A DNA stretch of 64,000 bases, taken from Sphingosinicella humi. GTDB taxonomy: Bacteria; Pseudomonadota; Alphaproteobacteria; Sphingomonadales; Sphingomonadaceae. The stretch is from assembly GCF_003129465.1 (NCBI RefSeq), contig NZ_QFFF01000001.1:868001-932000 (forward strand). Direction: 5' to 3'. Every line of letters begins with the position of its first letter. Positions within the stretch are counted from its first letter, which is position 1. Below are positions 8,649 through 16,647 of this stretch, in pieces. The notes beneath the pieces were generated by a model, which did no database searches, was not told the origin of the DNA, and was given only the letters and a program-made list of their open reading frames with translations. Both the position numbers and the translations under genes were made by a program.

Positions 8649-9431
8649 TTAGATCTTCTTCGGGCTGGCCGTCGGGGCGCCGGTCGCCGTGCCCGTCGCC
8701 GTCGTGGCCGGCTTGGCGGCCGCCGTGGCACCGCGCGCCGCCGTCACCGGCTTCACCGCACCGCCCGACATGATGTAGCCATGGACGTCGTTGGTGAAGC
8801 GAGCGATCTGCTCGAGCACCGCCTTGTTGCGGCGCATCAGCCAGTTGTAGGCAAGCACGGCCGGAACCGCGACCGCCAGACCGAGGGCCGTCATGATCAG
8901 GGCCTCGCCGACCGGACCGGCGACGGCGTCGATCGACGCCTGGCCAGCGGCACCGATCTTGATCAGAGCGCGGTAGATACCGATGACGGTGCCGAACAGA
9001 CCGATGAACGGAGCCGTCGAGCCGACGGTGGCGAGCAGCGCGAGGCCGTTCGACAGCTTCGAGGCGATGGCGCCCTGGCTGCGGCTGAGCGAGCCGAGCA
9101 TCCAATCGTGCTGCTCGATCGGATCGGTCAGCTTGTTATGCTGTTCCTGCGCGACGATGGCGTCGTCGACGATCTGACGATAGGCGCTGTTCTTCTCCAG
9201 CTTGGTCGCGCCTTCCCTCAGGTTCGCCGCTTGCCAGAAGGTGGTGCGAGCGCGCTTGCCCTGGTTGATGATCTTCTGCTGCTCGAAGAGCTTGACGAAG
9301 AGAATGTACCAGGAGGCGGCCGACATGATCACGAGAATGCCGAACGTCGCGTAGGCAATCGTCCCGCCCTGTTCGAGCGCGGCCATCAGGCCATAGGGAT
9401 TTTCGCCGGCAGGGGCTGCGGGGGTGGTCAT
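8649..9431 (-). CDS. exbB: ExbB/TolQ-type MotA family proton channel protein
   Basis: A 260-residue inner-membrane protein with three expected membrane helices: near 28-48 (YATFGILVIMSAASWYILFV), near 140-165 (LALLATVGSTAPFIGLFGTV) and near 185-210 (EALIMTALGLAVAVPAVLAY). The second and third carry the MotA/TolQ/ExbB pattern TVGSTAPFIGLFGTV and GLAVAVPAVLAYN. The last 40 residues are an Ala/Thr-rich tail (AAAKPATTATGTATG) that is probably disordered. It is the second gene of the tonB operon and forms the motor with the ExbD proteins. Confidence 0.94.
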   Translation of the reverse strand: MTTPAAPAGENPYGLMAALEQGGTIAYATFGILVIMSAASWYILFVKLFEQQKIINQGKRARTTFWQAANLREGATKLEKNSAYRQIVDDAIVAQEQHNKLTDPIEQHDWMLGSLSRSQGAIASKLSNGLALLATVGSTAPFIGLFGTVIGIYRALIKIGAAGQASIDAVAGPVGEALIMTALGLAVAVPAVLAYNWLMRRNKAVLEQIARFTNDVHGYIMSGGAVKPVTAARGATAAAKPATTATGTATGAPTASPKKI

Positions 9432-9492
9432 GGTCTTAACTTCCTCTCATATCCAAAAGAGCGTTGCAGTAAGGCAAGGCATTTGCCGACAC

Positions 9493-10149
9493 TTATTCGG
9501 GTATTCTCCAGACGACGCGCTGGGTCTTTGTCTCGGTCATAGGATTACCGTTCTCATCCTCAGCCGGACGGAACCGGAACCGGCGCTGGATGAGCTTGCA
9601 TGTGGTTTCATCCAGGGCCGAGTTTCCGCTCGACGATGTGATTGTGCAATCCGTGACACGACCGTCCGTACCGATCGTATAGCGGGCGACGGATGTCCCC
9701 TCAGCTTCCGCACGAAGCGCCGACGACGGATAATCGCTGTCCGAGATGGAACCACCGCGAAGCGTTGCACCCTTGGCTGCCTGCTTCGGCTTGGGCGGGG
9801 GCGGCGGAGGCGGCGGCGCTGGCGGCGCCGTCGGGGTAATCACGGGCGGAGGCGCCTCGCGCACGGTCTGAACAATCGGCGGCGCGACGACGTTGGTGCG
9901 CACGATCGGCGGCGGCGACACGACGGGCGGCGGCTCCACCACGACCTCTTCCGGCGGCGGGGGCGGCGGCTCCTCGGGGGGCGGCGGCTCTTCCGTAACG
10001 TCGAACGTCTTCAGATCCTGGGCGACCTGCTTCACCACATTATAGGCAAGGCCCGTGACGAACGCGTAGCCGAGAAGAGCATGAAGCGCTGCGACGATGA
10101 CGATCGCCGTAATGCGGCCCGTACCCATCCTTTGATCAGCATAGGACAT
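9493..10149 (-). CDS. tonB: TonB energy transducer
   Basis: A 218-residue protein with the three classic parts: an N-terminal membrane helix (ITAIVIVAALHALLGYAFV, about 13-31, with the His typical of TonB), a proline-rich periplasmic spacer (about 50-125, runs of EEPPPPEEPPPPPP), and a C-terminal TonB domain (about 130-218; SVARYTIGTDGRVTDCTI and RRFRFRPA). It links the ExbB/ExbD motor to outer-membrane receptors. It is the first gene of the leftward operon; its promoter should lie in the AT-richer stretch about 10150-10260. No TonB-dependent receptor gene is in the window. Confidence 0.95.
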   Translation of the reverse strand: MSYADQRMGTGRITAIVIVAALHALLGYAFVTGLAYNVVKQVAQDLKTFDVTEEPPPPEEPPPPPPEEVVVEPPPVVSPPPIVRTNVVAPPIVQTVREAPPPVITPTAPPAPPPPPPPPKPKQAAKGATLRGGSISDSDYPSSALRAEAEGTSVARYTIGTDGRVTDCTITSSSGNSALDETTCKLIQRRFRFRPAEDENGNPMTETKTQRVVWRIPE

Positions 10150-10409
10150 TAAACAGCCACACTCCCTCTCTCTCGAATAATATTAGTTTTGGTCCGGCGA
10201 ACAAACTCACAACCGAACCAACCGGCTCCATCCAATTGTCTTAATATATCATGGACAGGGTCCGTGTCTCTATCGTCACATTTTCGACGACGCAATCCTC
10301 CTGCGGTTTTCCGCAAAAGCAAGCGGAAATCCCCTGCAATCCGCGGTTAATACCGCTAAACCTATGGGAAAGCGTGCCCTTAAAAGTGAACCAAAGACAA
10401 GGAGAAATC

Positions 10410-11249
10410 ATGCGGCCGTCCCAAATTCTTACGAGCGCCGCCATTTTGTTCGCGGCCCTCAGCGTTCCCGCCGAATCGCAGACGCCGGCCGCCGTCCCAC
10501 AGTTCACCTATGCCGACCTGGTCGATCTCGCCCTCGCCGCTCCCGTCGTAGCGCATGTCGAGGTGCGCGACGCGGTCCGGCTGCGCGCCGAACGAGCGGT
10601 CGGGGTCGAGCCGGGCAAAACCCGCTTCTATGTCGAAGCCGACGTCTTGTCTCTGATCCGCGGCGCGCGCGGCCTGCCGGCGCGGATCAGCTATCTGGTC
10701 GACCTCCCCAACGACTGGCGCGGCCGCCCTCCGAAGCTTCGCAAGGAAACCCAGTTCATCCTGCTCGCGACGCCGGTGGCAGGCCGGCCGGCCGAGCTCC
10801 AACTGATCGGGCCCGACGCGCAGCTTCCCTATTCGCCAGAGCTCGCCGATCGGATGCGCCAGGTGCTTCGCCAGGCGGCCCAGCCGGACGCCCCGCCGAA
10901 GATCACCGGCATCGGCCGTGCCTTTCACGTCCCGGGCACGTTGCCGGGCGAGAGCGAGACCCAGATATTCCTCGAAACCGCCGACGGGCGCCCCGTGTCC
11001 CTGACGGTGCTGAGGCGGCCGGGACAGGCGCCGCGATGGGCGGTGGCCTTGAGCGAGATCGTAGACAATGCCGCGCGTCCGCCGGAGCCCGACACGCTCT
11101 TATGGTACGCCCTTGCCTGCAGCCTGCCCCAGACCCTGCCGCCGGACAGCATCGCGGGCACCGAGACGAGCCAGGCGGCGGCGATCCGAGCCGACTATCA
11201 GGTAGTGCTGAAGGGCCTCGGCGCCTGCGTCCGTAATCGCGGAGTCTAG
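10410..11249 (+). CDS. Secreted protein of unknown function (279 aa)
   Basis: The start is set at the ATG at 10410, behind a strong site (caaggagaaatc); the open frame itself reaches 53 codons further up without a ribosome site. Residues 1-24 are a signal peptide (ILTSAAILFAALSVPAESQ). The mature part has no family I recognise; it has a region LSLIRGARGLPARISYLVDLP resembling bacterial beta-rich periplasmic proteins and two conserved-looking Cys near the C-terminus (ALACSL, GLGACVRN) that could form a disulfide. Its TAG stop shares the palindrome CTAG with the TAG stop of the convergent folB gene. Confidence 0.75.
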   Translation: MRPSQILTSAAILFAALSVPAESQTPAAVPQFTYADLVDLALAAPVVAHVEVRDAVRLRAERAVGVEPGKTRFYVEADVLSLIRGARGLPARISYLVDLPNDWRGRPPKLRKETQFILLATPVAGRPAELQLIGPDAQLPYSPELADRMRQVLRQAAQPDAPPKITGIGRAFHVPGTLPGESETQIFLETADGRPVSLTVLRRPGQAPRWAVALSEIVDNAARPPEPDTLLWYALACSLPQTLPPDSIAGTETSQAAAIRADYQVVLKGLGACVRNRGV

Positions 11250-11647
11250 AAGGAGGAAAGCTCTACGCCGACGCCGGCGCAATCGGGATAGATGTCGGGC
11301 TTGCGGGTGGAGACCCTCAGGCCCGTCACTCCCCGCCGCGCCGCGACGATGTCGTAGACGGCGCGGGCGAAGGTCTCCTGGAGGTTGAACCGACGCCCCG
11401 CGGCCAGCCGGCTGATCTCGGTGCGCAGGAAGTCGTAGTTCCAGGCCGAGGCCTCATTGTCCTCCGCGGCGAAGGAGGCCTCGTCCACCCAGACCTCGAC
11501 GGTCACGAGCAGCCGCTGGGGCGCGCCGATCTCGAAATCGTGGAAGCCGATATCGACCGGCAGGCTAAAATCCTCAAGGACGATCTTCCTCGCCTTGGGC
11601 GCCAGGCCATGGGGCAAAAGACCCTCCAGCGTCGCGACGTTATTCAT
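11246..11647 (-). CDS. folB: Dihydroneopterin aldolase
   Basis: A 133-residue enzyme of folate synthesis that splits dihydroneopterin to 6-hydroxymethyl-dihydropterin and glycolaldehyde. Family blocks are DIGFHDFEIGAPQRLLVTVEV (substrate Glu and PQ), NYDFLRTEI, QETFARAVYDIV and VSTRKPDIYPDCAGVGVEL, which has the catalytic Lys. The start is ATG at 11647 (MNNVATLEG); the frame goes 19 codons further up, but that part overlaps the reductase gene. Overlaps the preceding reductase by 8 bases, so the two are probably one transcript and both pterin-related. Confidence 0.92.
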   Translation of the reverse strand: MNNVATLEGLLPHGLAPKARKIVLEDFSLPVDIGFHDFEIGAPQRLLVTVEVWVDEASFAAEDNEASAWNYDFLRTEISRLAAGRRFNLQETFARAVYDIVAARRGVTGLRVSTRKPDIYPDCAGVGVELSSF

Positions 11648-12401
11648 GGCCGGTCTCCAGAAACTGCACGTCCCGGGGAAGTCCCAGGAATCGTTGGCCG
11701 CCATCCAGCGTTATCGTCTGCCCCGTCAAGGTCGGCGTGGCGATGATGAAGCGAAGCGCGGCGACGATCTCTTCCACCGCGACACCCCGCCCCAGCGCAT
11801 TGAGACCGTGCACCTGATCGAAGTTGGCGCGGCTCTGCGGGCCCGACACCAGCGTCACCGAGGGCGCGATGCCGCACACGCGGATCCGACGGTCCGCATA
11901 GGCCCGCGCGGTCAGCTCGGTAAGACCGGCGAGCCCCATCTTGGACACGGTATAAGTGAAGAAGTCGGGATTGGGCTGCGGCAGCTTGGCGTCGAGCAGG
12001 TTGACGATCAGCCCGCCCCCTTCCGCCCTCGCCGCAAACGCCCTCGACAGCAGCGCGGGCGCGCGCAGGTTGACGGCGTGATGCACGTCCCACGCTTCGA
12101 GCGTGAAATCATCGGCGTTGTCATAGACGAAGCGGGAAGCGTTGTTGACCAGAAGACGCGGCGGCGGCAGCCCGTCGAGCGCGGCCATGATCCGATCGGC
12201 GGCGGTCGGATCGGCGAGTTCGGCCGCGACGACGGCAGCCTCGCCCACCTCGGCCGCGAGCGCCCTCGCCTCGGTCTCCGAGGCATTGCAGTGGATGAGA
12301 AGATGCCAGCCGTCGGCGGCAAGGGCGCGGCTGATCTCCGCCCCGATGCGCTTCGCCCCGCCCGTGACGATCGCGGTGCGCGGTCCCTCGAACTCCGTCA
12401 T
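11640..12401 (-). CDS. SDR family oxidoreductase, FolM/pteridine-reductase-like
   Basis: A 253-residue short-chain dehydrogenase. The nucleotide motif is TGGAKRIG (residues 13-20); its Arg is typical of the FolM/PTR1 branch that uses NADPH. Further motifs are NNAS (near 86), YTVSK (catalytic Tyr and Lys near 153-157) and LDGGQRF at the end. FolM reduces dihydromonapterin or dihydrofolate. The 8-base overlap with folB downstream supports a role in pterin metabolism. An unrelated SDR substrate cannot be excluded. Confidence 0.85.
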   Translation of the reverse strand: MTEFEGPRTAIVTGGAKRIGAEISRALAADGWHLLIHCNASETEARALAAEVGEAAVVAAELADPTAADRIMAALDGLPPPRLLVNNASRFVYDNADDFTLEAWDVHHAVNLRAPALLSRAFAARAEGGGLIVNLLDAKLPQPNPDFFTYTVSKMGLAGLTELTARAYADRRIRVCGIAPSVTLVSGPQSRANFDQVHGLNALGRGVAVEEIVAALRFIIATPTLTGQTITLDGGQRFLGLPRDVQFLETGHE

Positions 12402-12474
12402 GGCCGAGCGATAGGACCGGCGGCGGCGCTCGGCAAGCTTTGCGCTACGTGGCGCGATCCCCTATCCCGACGCC

Positions 12475-13044
12475 ATGTCCGCGCCCGTCCCGCCCGCCGA
12501 TCTTTCGACCCTGTCGCTGGCCGACATCGCCCGGCTCGCCGACGAGCGGAAGCTGCCGCCGGTGGAGAGCTGGAATCCGAGCCATTGCGGCCATAGCGGC
12601 ATGCGCATCGCGCGCGACGGAACCTGGTTCCACGAAGGCAGTCCGATCGGGCGGCCGGCGATGGTGCGGCTCTTCTCCACCATATTGCGGCGCGAACCGG
12701 ACGGGTCGCATGTGCTGGTCACGCCGGTCGAGAAGCTGGACATCGACGTCGAGGACGCCCCATTCATCGCCGTCGAGCTCAAGACCGACGGCGAGGGACG
12801 GGAGCGAAGCCTCGCCTTCCGGCTCAACACGGACGACCTGGTGGTGGCGGGCCCGGAGCATCCGATCCGCTTCGAAACGGGCGAGGACGGGCCGCGTCCC
12901 TATATCGATGTGCGCCGCGGTCTCCGTGCCCTCCTGGCCCGACCGGTCTATTACGAGCTGGCGGAGCTGAGCCTCGCCGAAGGGCAGGATCCGCCGAGTC
13001 TGTGGAGCAACGGCGTCTTCTTCCCGATGGATGGCGGATCATGA
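12475..13044 (+). CDS. DUF1285 domain-containing protein
   Basis: A 189-residue protein. The opening region PPVESWNPSHCGHSGMRIARDG and the phrase RDGTWFHEGSPIGRPAMVRLFSTIL are DUF1285 hallmarks. The rest (TPVEKLDIDVEDAPFIAVEL, LNTDDLVVAG) also fits. The function of the family is unknown. The stop overlaps the start of the NUDIX gene as ATGA, and that gene overlaps cca the same way. This three-gene order is common in alphaproteobacteria from general knowledge, which suggests a link to nucleotide or RNA metabolism. Confidence 0.85.
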   Translation: MSAPVPPADLSTLSLADIARLADERKLPPVESWNPSHCGHSGMRIARDGTWFHEGSPIGRPAMVRLFSTILRREPDGSHVLVTPVEKLDIDVEDAPFIAVELKTDGEGRERSLAFRLNTDDLVVAGPEHPIRFETGEDGPRPYIDVRRGLRALLARPVYYELAELSLAEGQDPPSLWSNGVFFPMDGGS

Positions 13045-13643
13045 ACCTTGCCGATCGGCTGCGGGAGGCGCTGGCACTGGAACATCGCGACAAGCCCGTG
13101 CTCATCGAAGGCGACCCGCACGATCCCCTCGTCGGGCCGCACGCCAAGACGACTCCGGCCGCGGTGCTGATGCCGGTCGTCGATCGTCCGGAGCCGACGG
13201 TGATCCTGACGGTGAGGGCGACGACGATGAAGCGCCATCCGGGCGAGATCGCCTTCCCCGGCGGCCGGATCGATCCCGGCGACAGGGACGCCGTGGCGGC
13301 CGCGCTACGCGAAGCGGCGGAGGAGATCGCGCTTCCTCCGGGCGGCGTCGAGGTGGTCGGCACCACCGACCGCTACCGCACCATCACCGGTTATGAAGTG
13401 ACGCCGGTCGTCGGCATCGTGCCGCCGGACCTCGATCTGACGCCTCAGCCCGGTGAAGTGGCGGCGATCTTCGAAGCGCCGCTGGATTATCTGCTGCGGC
13501 CGGAGCATCAGTTGGTGCGCACCGTGCTGTGGCGGGGACGGGAGCGGAGCTATTTCGAGATTATGTGGGAGGACCGCCGCATATGGGGGGCGACGGCGGC
13601 GATGATCGTCAATCTGAGCCGCCGGCTGGCGGTGATCGCATGA
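13041..13643 (+). CDS. NUDIX hydrolase, CoA pyrophosphatase-like
   Basis: A 200-residue NUDIX protein. The start ATG at 13041 overlaps the preceding stop (ATGA); the longer frame upstream is inside DUF1285. The leading block KRHPGEIAFPGGRID and the box core ALREAAEEIAL (about residues 85-98) are like the CoA diphosphatase group, in which HPG.I.FPGG precedes the box. The metal-binding REAAEE core is intact; the usual box Gly after EE is Ala, which is a mild deviation. Likely hydrolyses CoA or its derivatives in the cytoplasm. Confidence 0.87.
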   Translation: MNLADRLREALALEHRDKPVLIEGDPHDPLVGPHAKTTPAAVLMPVVDRPEPTVILTVRATTMKRHPGEIAFPGGRIDPGDRDAVAAALREAAEEIALPPGGVEVVGTTDRYRTITGYEVTPVVGIVPPDLDLTPQPGEVAAIFEAPLDYLLRPEHQLVRTVLWRGRERSYFEIMWEDRRIWGATAAMIVNLSRRLAVIA

Positions 13644-14857
13644 AGCTGCCGAAGGCGGATTGGCAGCAGCGCGACGGCATGGCGGCGCTGCTCCGCGCGC
13701 TCGGCGCGGCGGAGGGCGAGACACGCTTCGTCGGCGGCTGCGTGCGCGACACCCTGCTGGGGCTCGACGTCAGCGACGTCGACCTCGCCACGAAGCTGTC
13801 GCCCGAGGAAGTGATGCGGCGCCTGAAGCGCGCCCACATCAAGGCGGTCCCGACCGGCATCGCGCACGGCACGGTGACCGCGGTGCCTAGAGGCGGCCCG
13901 GTCGAGGTGACGACCCTTCGCCGCGATGTCTCCACCGATGGGCGGCGGGCGACAATCGCCTATACCGACGACTGGCGCGAGGACGCAGCGCGCCGCGACT
14001 TCACGATCAACGCCCTCTCAGCCGACCCGGAAAGCCTCGCCGTCCACGATTATTTCGGCGGCGAGGAGGATCTCGCCGAGCGCCGCGTGCGCTTCATCGG
14101 CGACCCGCTCACCCGCATCGCCGAGGACCATCTGCGCATCCTGCGCTATTTCCGGTTCCATGCGCGCTTCGGACGCGGCGATCCCGATACGGCCGGACTG
14201 GAGGCCTGCGCCGCCCGGGCCAACGACCTCATGGCGCTGTCGCGCGAGCGGATCGCCGACGAACTTCTGAAGCTGCTCACACTGCCCGCGCCCCATCCGA
14301 CCATCGCTCTGATGGTGGAGCGGGGGATATTGCGGCCGGTGCTGCCGGAGGTCGGGACCGACGGCGCCGAGCGGCTCGCCCGGCTCGTCGAGCATGAAAA
14401 GGCCGCCGGCCTGGAGGCAGCACCGATCCGGCGCCTGGCCGCCCTACTCCCCGCCGATCCTGATGTCGCGGCCTCGGTCGCCGCCCGGCTGCGCCTCTCC
14501 AGGAAGGCCGCCAAGCGGCTCGTCAGCGCGGCCGAGCGCAGTCCCGGCGACCAAAGCGAGCCGCAGGCGCTCGCCTACCGCATCGGTGCCGAGCAGGCGG
14601 TGGACCGCCTTCTTCTCCTGACCGGGGAGGAGCGCATTGCCGCGGAGGAGATAGGACGTCTCAGCCGATGGATCCGACCGCGCTTTCCACTCACCGGCGG
14701 CGACCTCATCGCCATGGGCCTCGAACCGGGGCCCCTCGTCGCCCGGACGCTCCAGGCGATCGAGCGCGAATGGATCGGAAGCGGCTTTCCCGCGGAAGAT
14801 GAAGCCAGGCGCCTCGCCCGCGCCCAGGTCGATCAGGCGCTGCGCGACAGCCAGTAA
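13640..14857 (+). CDS. cca: CCA tRNA nucleotidyltransferase / poly(A) polymerase family
   Basis: A 405-residue class II nucleotidyltransferase. The start ATG at 13640 overlaps the NUDIX stop (ATGA). Motifs: FVGGCVRDTLLG (residues 30-41), the metal-binding DVDLAT, TTLRRDV, RRDFTINAL, and the RNA-binding segment EDHLRILRYFRFHARFG. The head domain is therefore complete. The C-terminal half is the helical region typical of the short alphaproteobacterial form, without an HD domain. It adds or repairs the 3' CCA of tRNAs. Its last 25 bases overlap the 3' end of the convergent GGDEF-EAL gene. Confidence 0.93.
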   Translation: MKLPKADWQQRDGMAALLRALGAAEGETRFVGGCVRDTLLGLDVSDVDLATKLSPEEVMRRLKRAHIKAVPTGIAHGTVTAVPRGGPVEVTTLRRDVSTDGRRATIAYTDDWREDAARRDFTINALSADPESLAVHDYFGGEEDLAERRVRFIGDPLTRIAEDHLRILRYFRFHARFGRGDPDTAGLEACAARANDLMALSRERIADELLKLLTLPAPHPTIALMVERGILRPVLPEVGTDGAERLARLVEHEKAAGLEAAPIRRLAALLPADPDVAASVAARLRLSRKAAKRLVSAAERSPGDQSEPQALAYRIGAEQAVDRLLLLTGEERIAAEEIGRLSRWIRPRFPLTGGDLIAMGLEPGPLVARTLQAIEREWIGSGFPAEDEARRLARAQVDQALRDSQ

Positions 14858-16608
14858 TCGAGGGCGGCATCGGGGCCGAGCGGCCGGGCGAAGTGAAAGC
14901 CCTGGCCGTAGGTACAGCCCAGCTCCGTCAGCGCCCGCGCCAGCGCTTCCGTCTCGATGCCCTCGGCGGTGGTCTCGAGCCCGAGCGCGTCGGCGAGCGA
15001 CAGCACGGCCCGGATGATCCCCACCGAATCGCGGTCCTTCAGCATGCCGGTCACGAAACTGCGATCGATCTTGAGCACGTCGATCGGCAGGCGCTGGAGA
15101 TAGGCGAGCGACGTATAGCCGGTGCCGAAATCGTCCATCGCGACCCTGGCATCCAGGCCTTTGAGCGCCTCCAGCACCTTGCTGGCCCGCGCCGGATCCT
15201 GGATGATAGCGCTTTCGGTCAGCTCGAGCGTCAACCGGTCGCCGGTGAGGCCGTGATCGCGAAGCGCCCCTTCCACCAACGTCGGCACGTCGTCCCGCGC
15301 GATCTGGATGGCCGACAGATTGACTCCCATGCACAGCGGCAGCCTCTTGCCCGCCTTGCGGTCCCACTCGCCGAGCGTCTGCGCGGCGGCATGGATCGCC
15401 CACCGTCCGAGCGCGACGATCAGCCCGGATTCCTCGGCGACCGGGATGAATTCCGACGGAGCGATCGCGCCCCTGTCCTCATGTTCCCAGCGGGCAAGGG
15501 CCTCGAACCCCGCCAGTTCCCCCGTCGCGAGTTCGATGACGGGCTGGAAATCCAGCCGCAGCTCCTCGCTCTCGATCGCACGCCTCAGCTCGGTCTCGAT
15601 GCTGAAGCGGCGGCGGGCGGCCTTGGCTTGGCTGGGCTCATAGACCTGGGTGCCCCGCGTCGGCTTGGCGCGCTTCAGCGCGAACTGGGCGTTGCGAAGC
15701 ACTTCCTCGGCCAGCTCGACCCCGCCCGACAAGAGGGCGATGCCGAGCGAGCAGTCGACCCTTATTTCGAGCTCCGAAAGCCGGAACGGCGCCGACAGCA
15801 CCGCGCGGATTCGGTCGGCGAGCTGGAGGGCGTCGTCCAGCCCCTTGCCGAGGCGCATCAATATGGCGAACTCGTCGCCTCCGGTCCGCGCGAGGATGTC
15901 GCCAGCGCGCAAGGCCGAGAAGAGACGGCGGGCAAAAGTGATCAGAAGCTCGTCACCGGCGATCGCGCCCATGCATTCGTTGATGCGGCTGAAGCGGTGC
16001 ATGTCGACGACGACGACGGCGTGGCTTCCTTCGCGGAAGTCCGGTGCTTCCAGCAACGCCTCGACCTTTTCGTTGAAGCCGAGGCGGTTGGGCAGGCCGG
16101 TGAGGCTGTCCCTGAGCATCTCGGCGCGCAGGCTCTTCTCGGTCTCGACCTGGGCCGTCTTGTCGATCAGCGAGATGAGGCAGCGTTTCGGCGACACCGG
16201 CGTGCCCTTGAGCCGGGCCAGCCCAACGGTGAAATGACGCCCGCCGATCGCCTTGCCGTCGTGGCCTTCGAACTGGCGCGCCTTCTCATTGGTCTTCAGG
16301 AAGGCGGTGAGCGTCCGCCCGATCGTGCCGGCCTGGAGGAAAGCGACCTGGCTTGCCCATTTGCCTTCATGGCCGTTCCAGTCGGTGAGCTGGCGGAAAT
16401 TCTCGTTGGCCATGTCGATATAGGGATCGCCGCCCGCGCTGACGCAGATCACCGCCGCAGCGATAGGCAGTGCATCGAGATAATCCTGGCGCGCGCGCTC
16501 AGTCACCTCCTCCGCCACCGTCGGGCGAGGCTCCGCCGGCGCTTCCCGGATGGAGGAAACGGCAGCCTTCAGCGATCTGTTCCGCCCCCGCGGCGCGGCC
16601 GTCTGCAT
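14833..16608 (-). CDS. PAS-GGDEF-EAL protein (c-di-GMP turnover)
   Basis: A 591-residue soluble regulator. Residues about 40-155 form a PAS-like sensor (LPIAAAVICVSAGGDPYIDM...). The GGDEF domain has an intact active motif GGDEF at 243-247 and an inhibitory I-site RxxD (RAGD) five residues before it. The EAL domain has FEALARW (Glu about 369), MDDFGTGYTSL and TAEGIE, so the phosphodiesterase residues look complete. Both activities are possible; which dominates cannot be told. No membrane helix, so cytoplasmic. Convergent with cca, the two overlapping by 25 bases. Confidence 0.92.
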   Translation of the reverse strand: MQTAAPRGRNRSLKAAVSSIREAPAEPRPTVAEEVTERARQDYLDALPIAAAVICVSAGGDPYIDMANENFRQLTDWNGHEGKWASQVAFLQAGTIGRTLTAFLKTNEKARQFEGHDGKAIGGRHFTVGLARLKGTPVSPKRCLISLIDKTAQVETEKSLRAEMLRDSLTGLPNRLGFNEKVEALLEAPDFREGSHAVVVVDMHRFSRINECMGAIAGDELLITFARRLFSALRAGDILARTGGDEFAILMRLGKGLDDALQLADRIRAVLSAPFRLSELEIRVDCSLGIALLSGGVELAEEVLRNAQFALKRAKPTRGTQVYEPSQAKAARRRFSIETELRRAIESEELRLDFQPVIELATGELAGFEALARWEHEDRGAIAPSEFIPVAEESGLIVALGRWAIHAAAQTLGEWDRKAGKRLPLCMGVNLSAIQIARDDVPTLVEGALRDHGLTGDRLTLELTESAIIQDPARASKVLEALKGLDARVAMDDFGTGYTSLAYLQRLPIDVLKIDRSFVTGMLKDRDSVGIIRAVLSLADALGLETTAEGIETEALARALTELGCTYGQGFHFARPLGPDAALDYWLSRSA

Positions 16609-16647
16609 CAGACCGCCATAGGCAAGAGCGGTTAATTCTTGATTGCC

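Noticed and set aside
14893-16635. 580-aa open frame on the plus strand opposite the GGDEF-EAL gene
   Set aside because: Antisense to intact GGDEF and EAL motifs; no ribosome site and no family.
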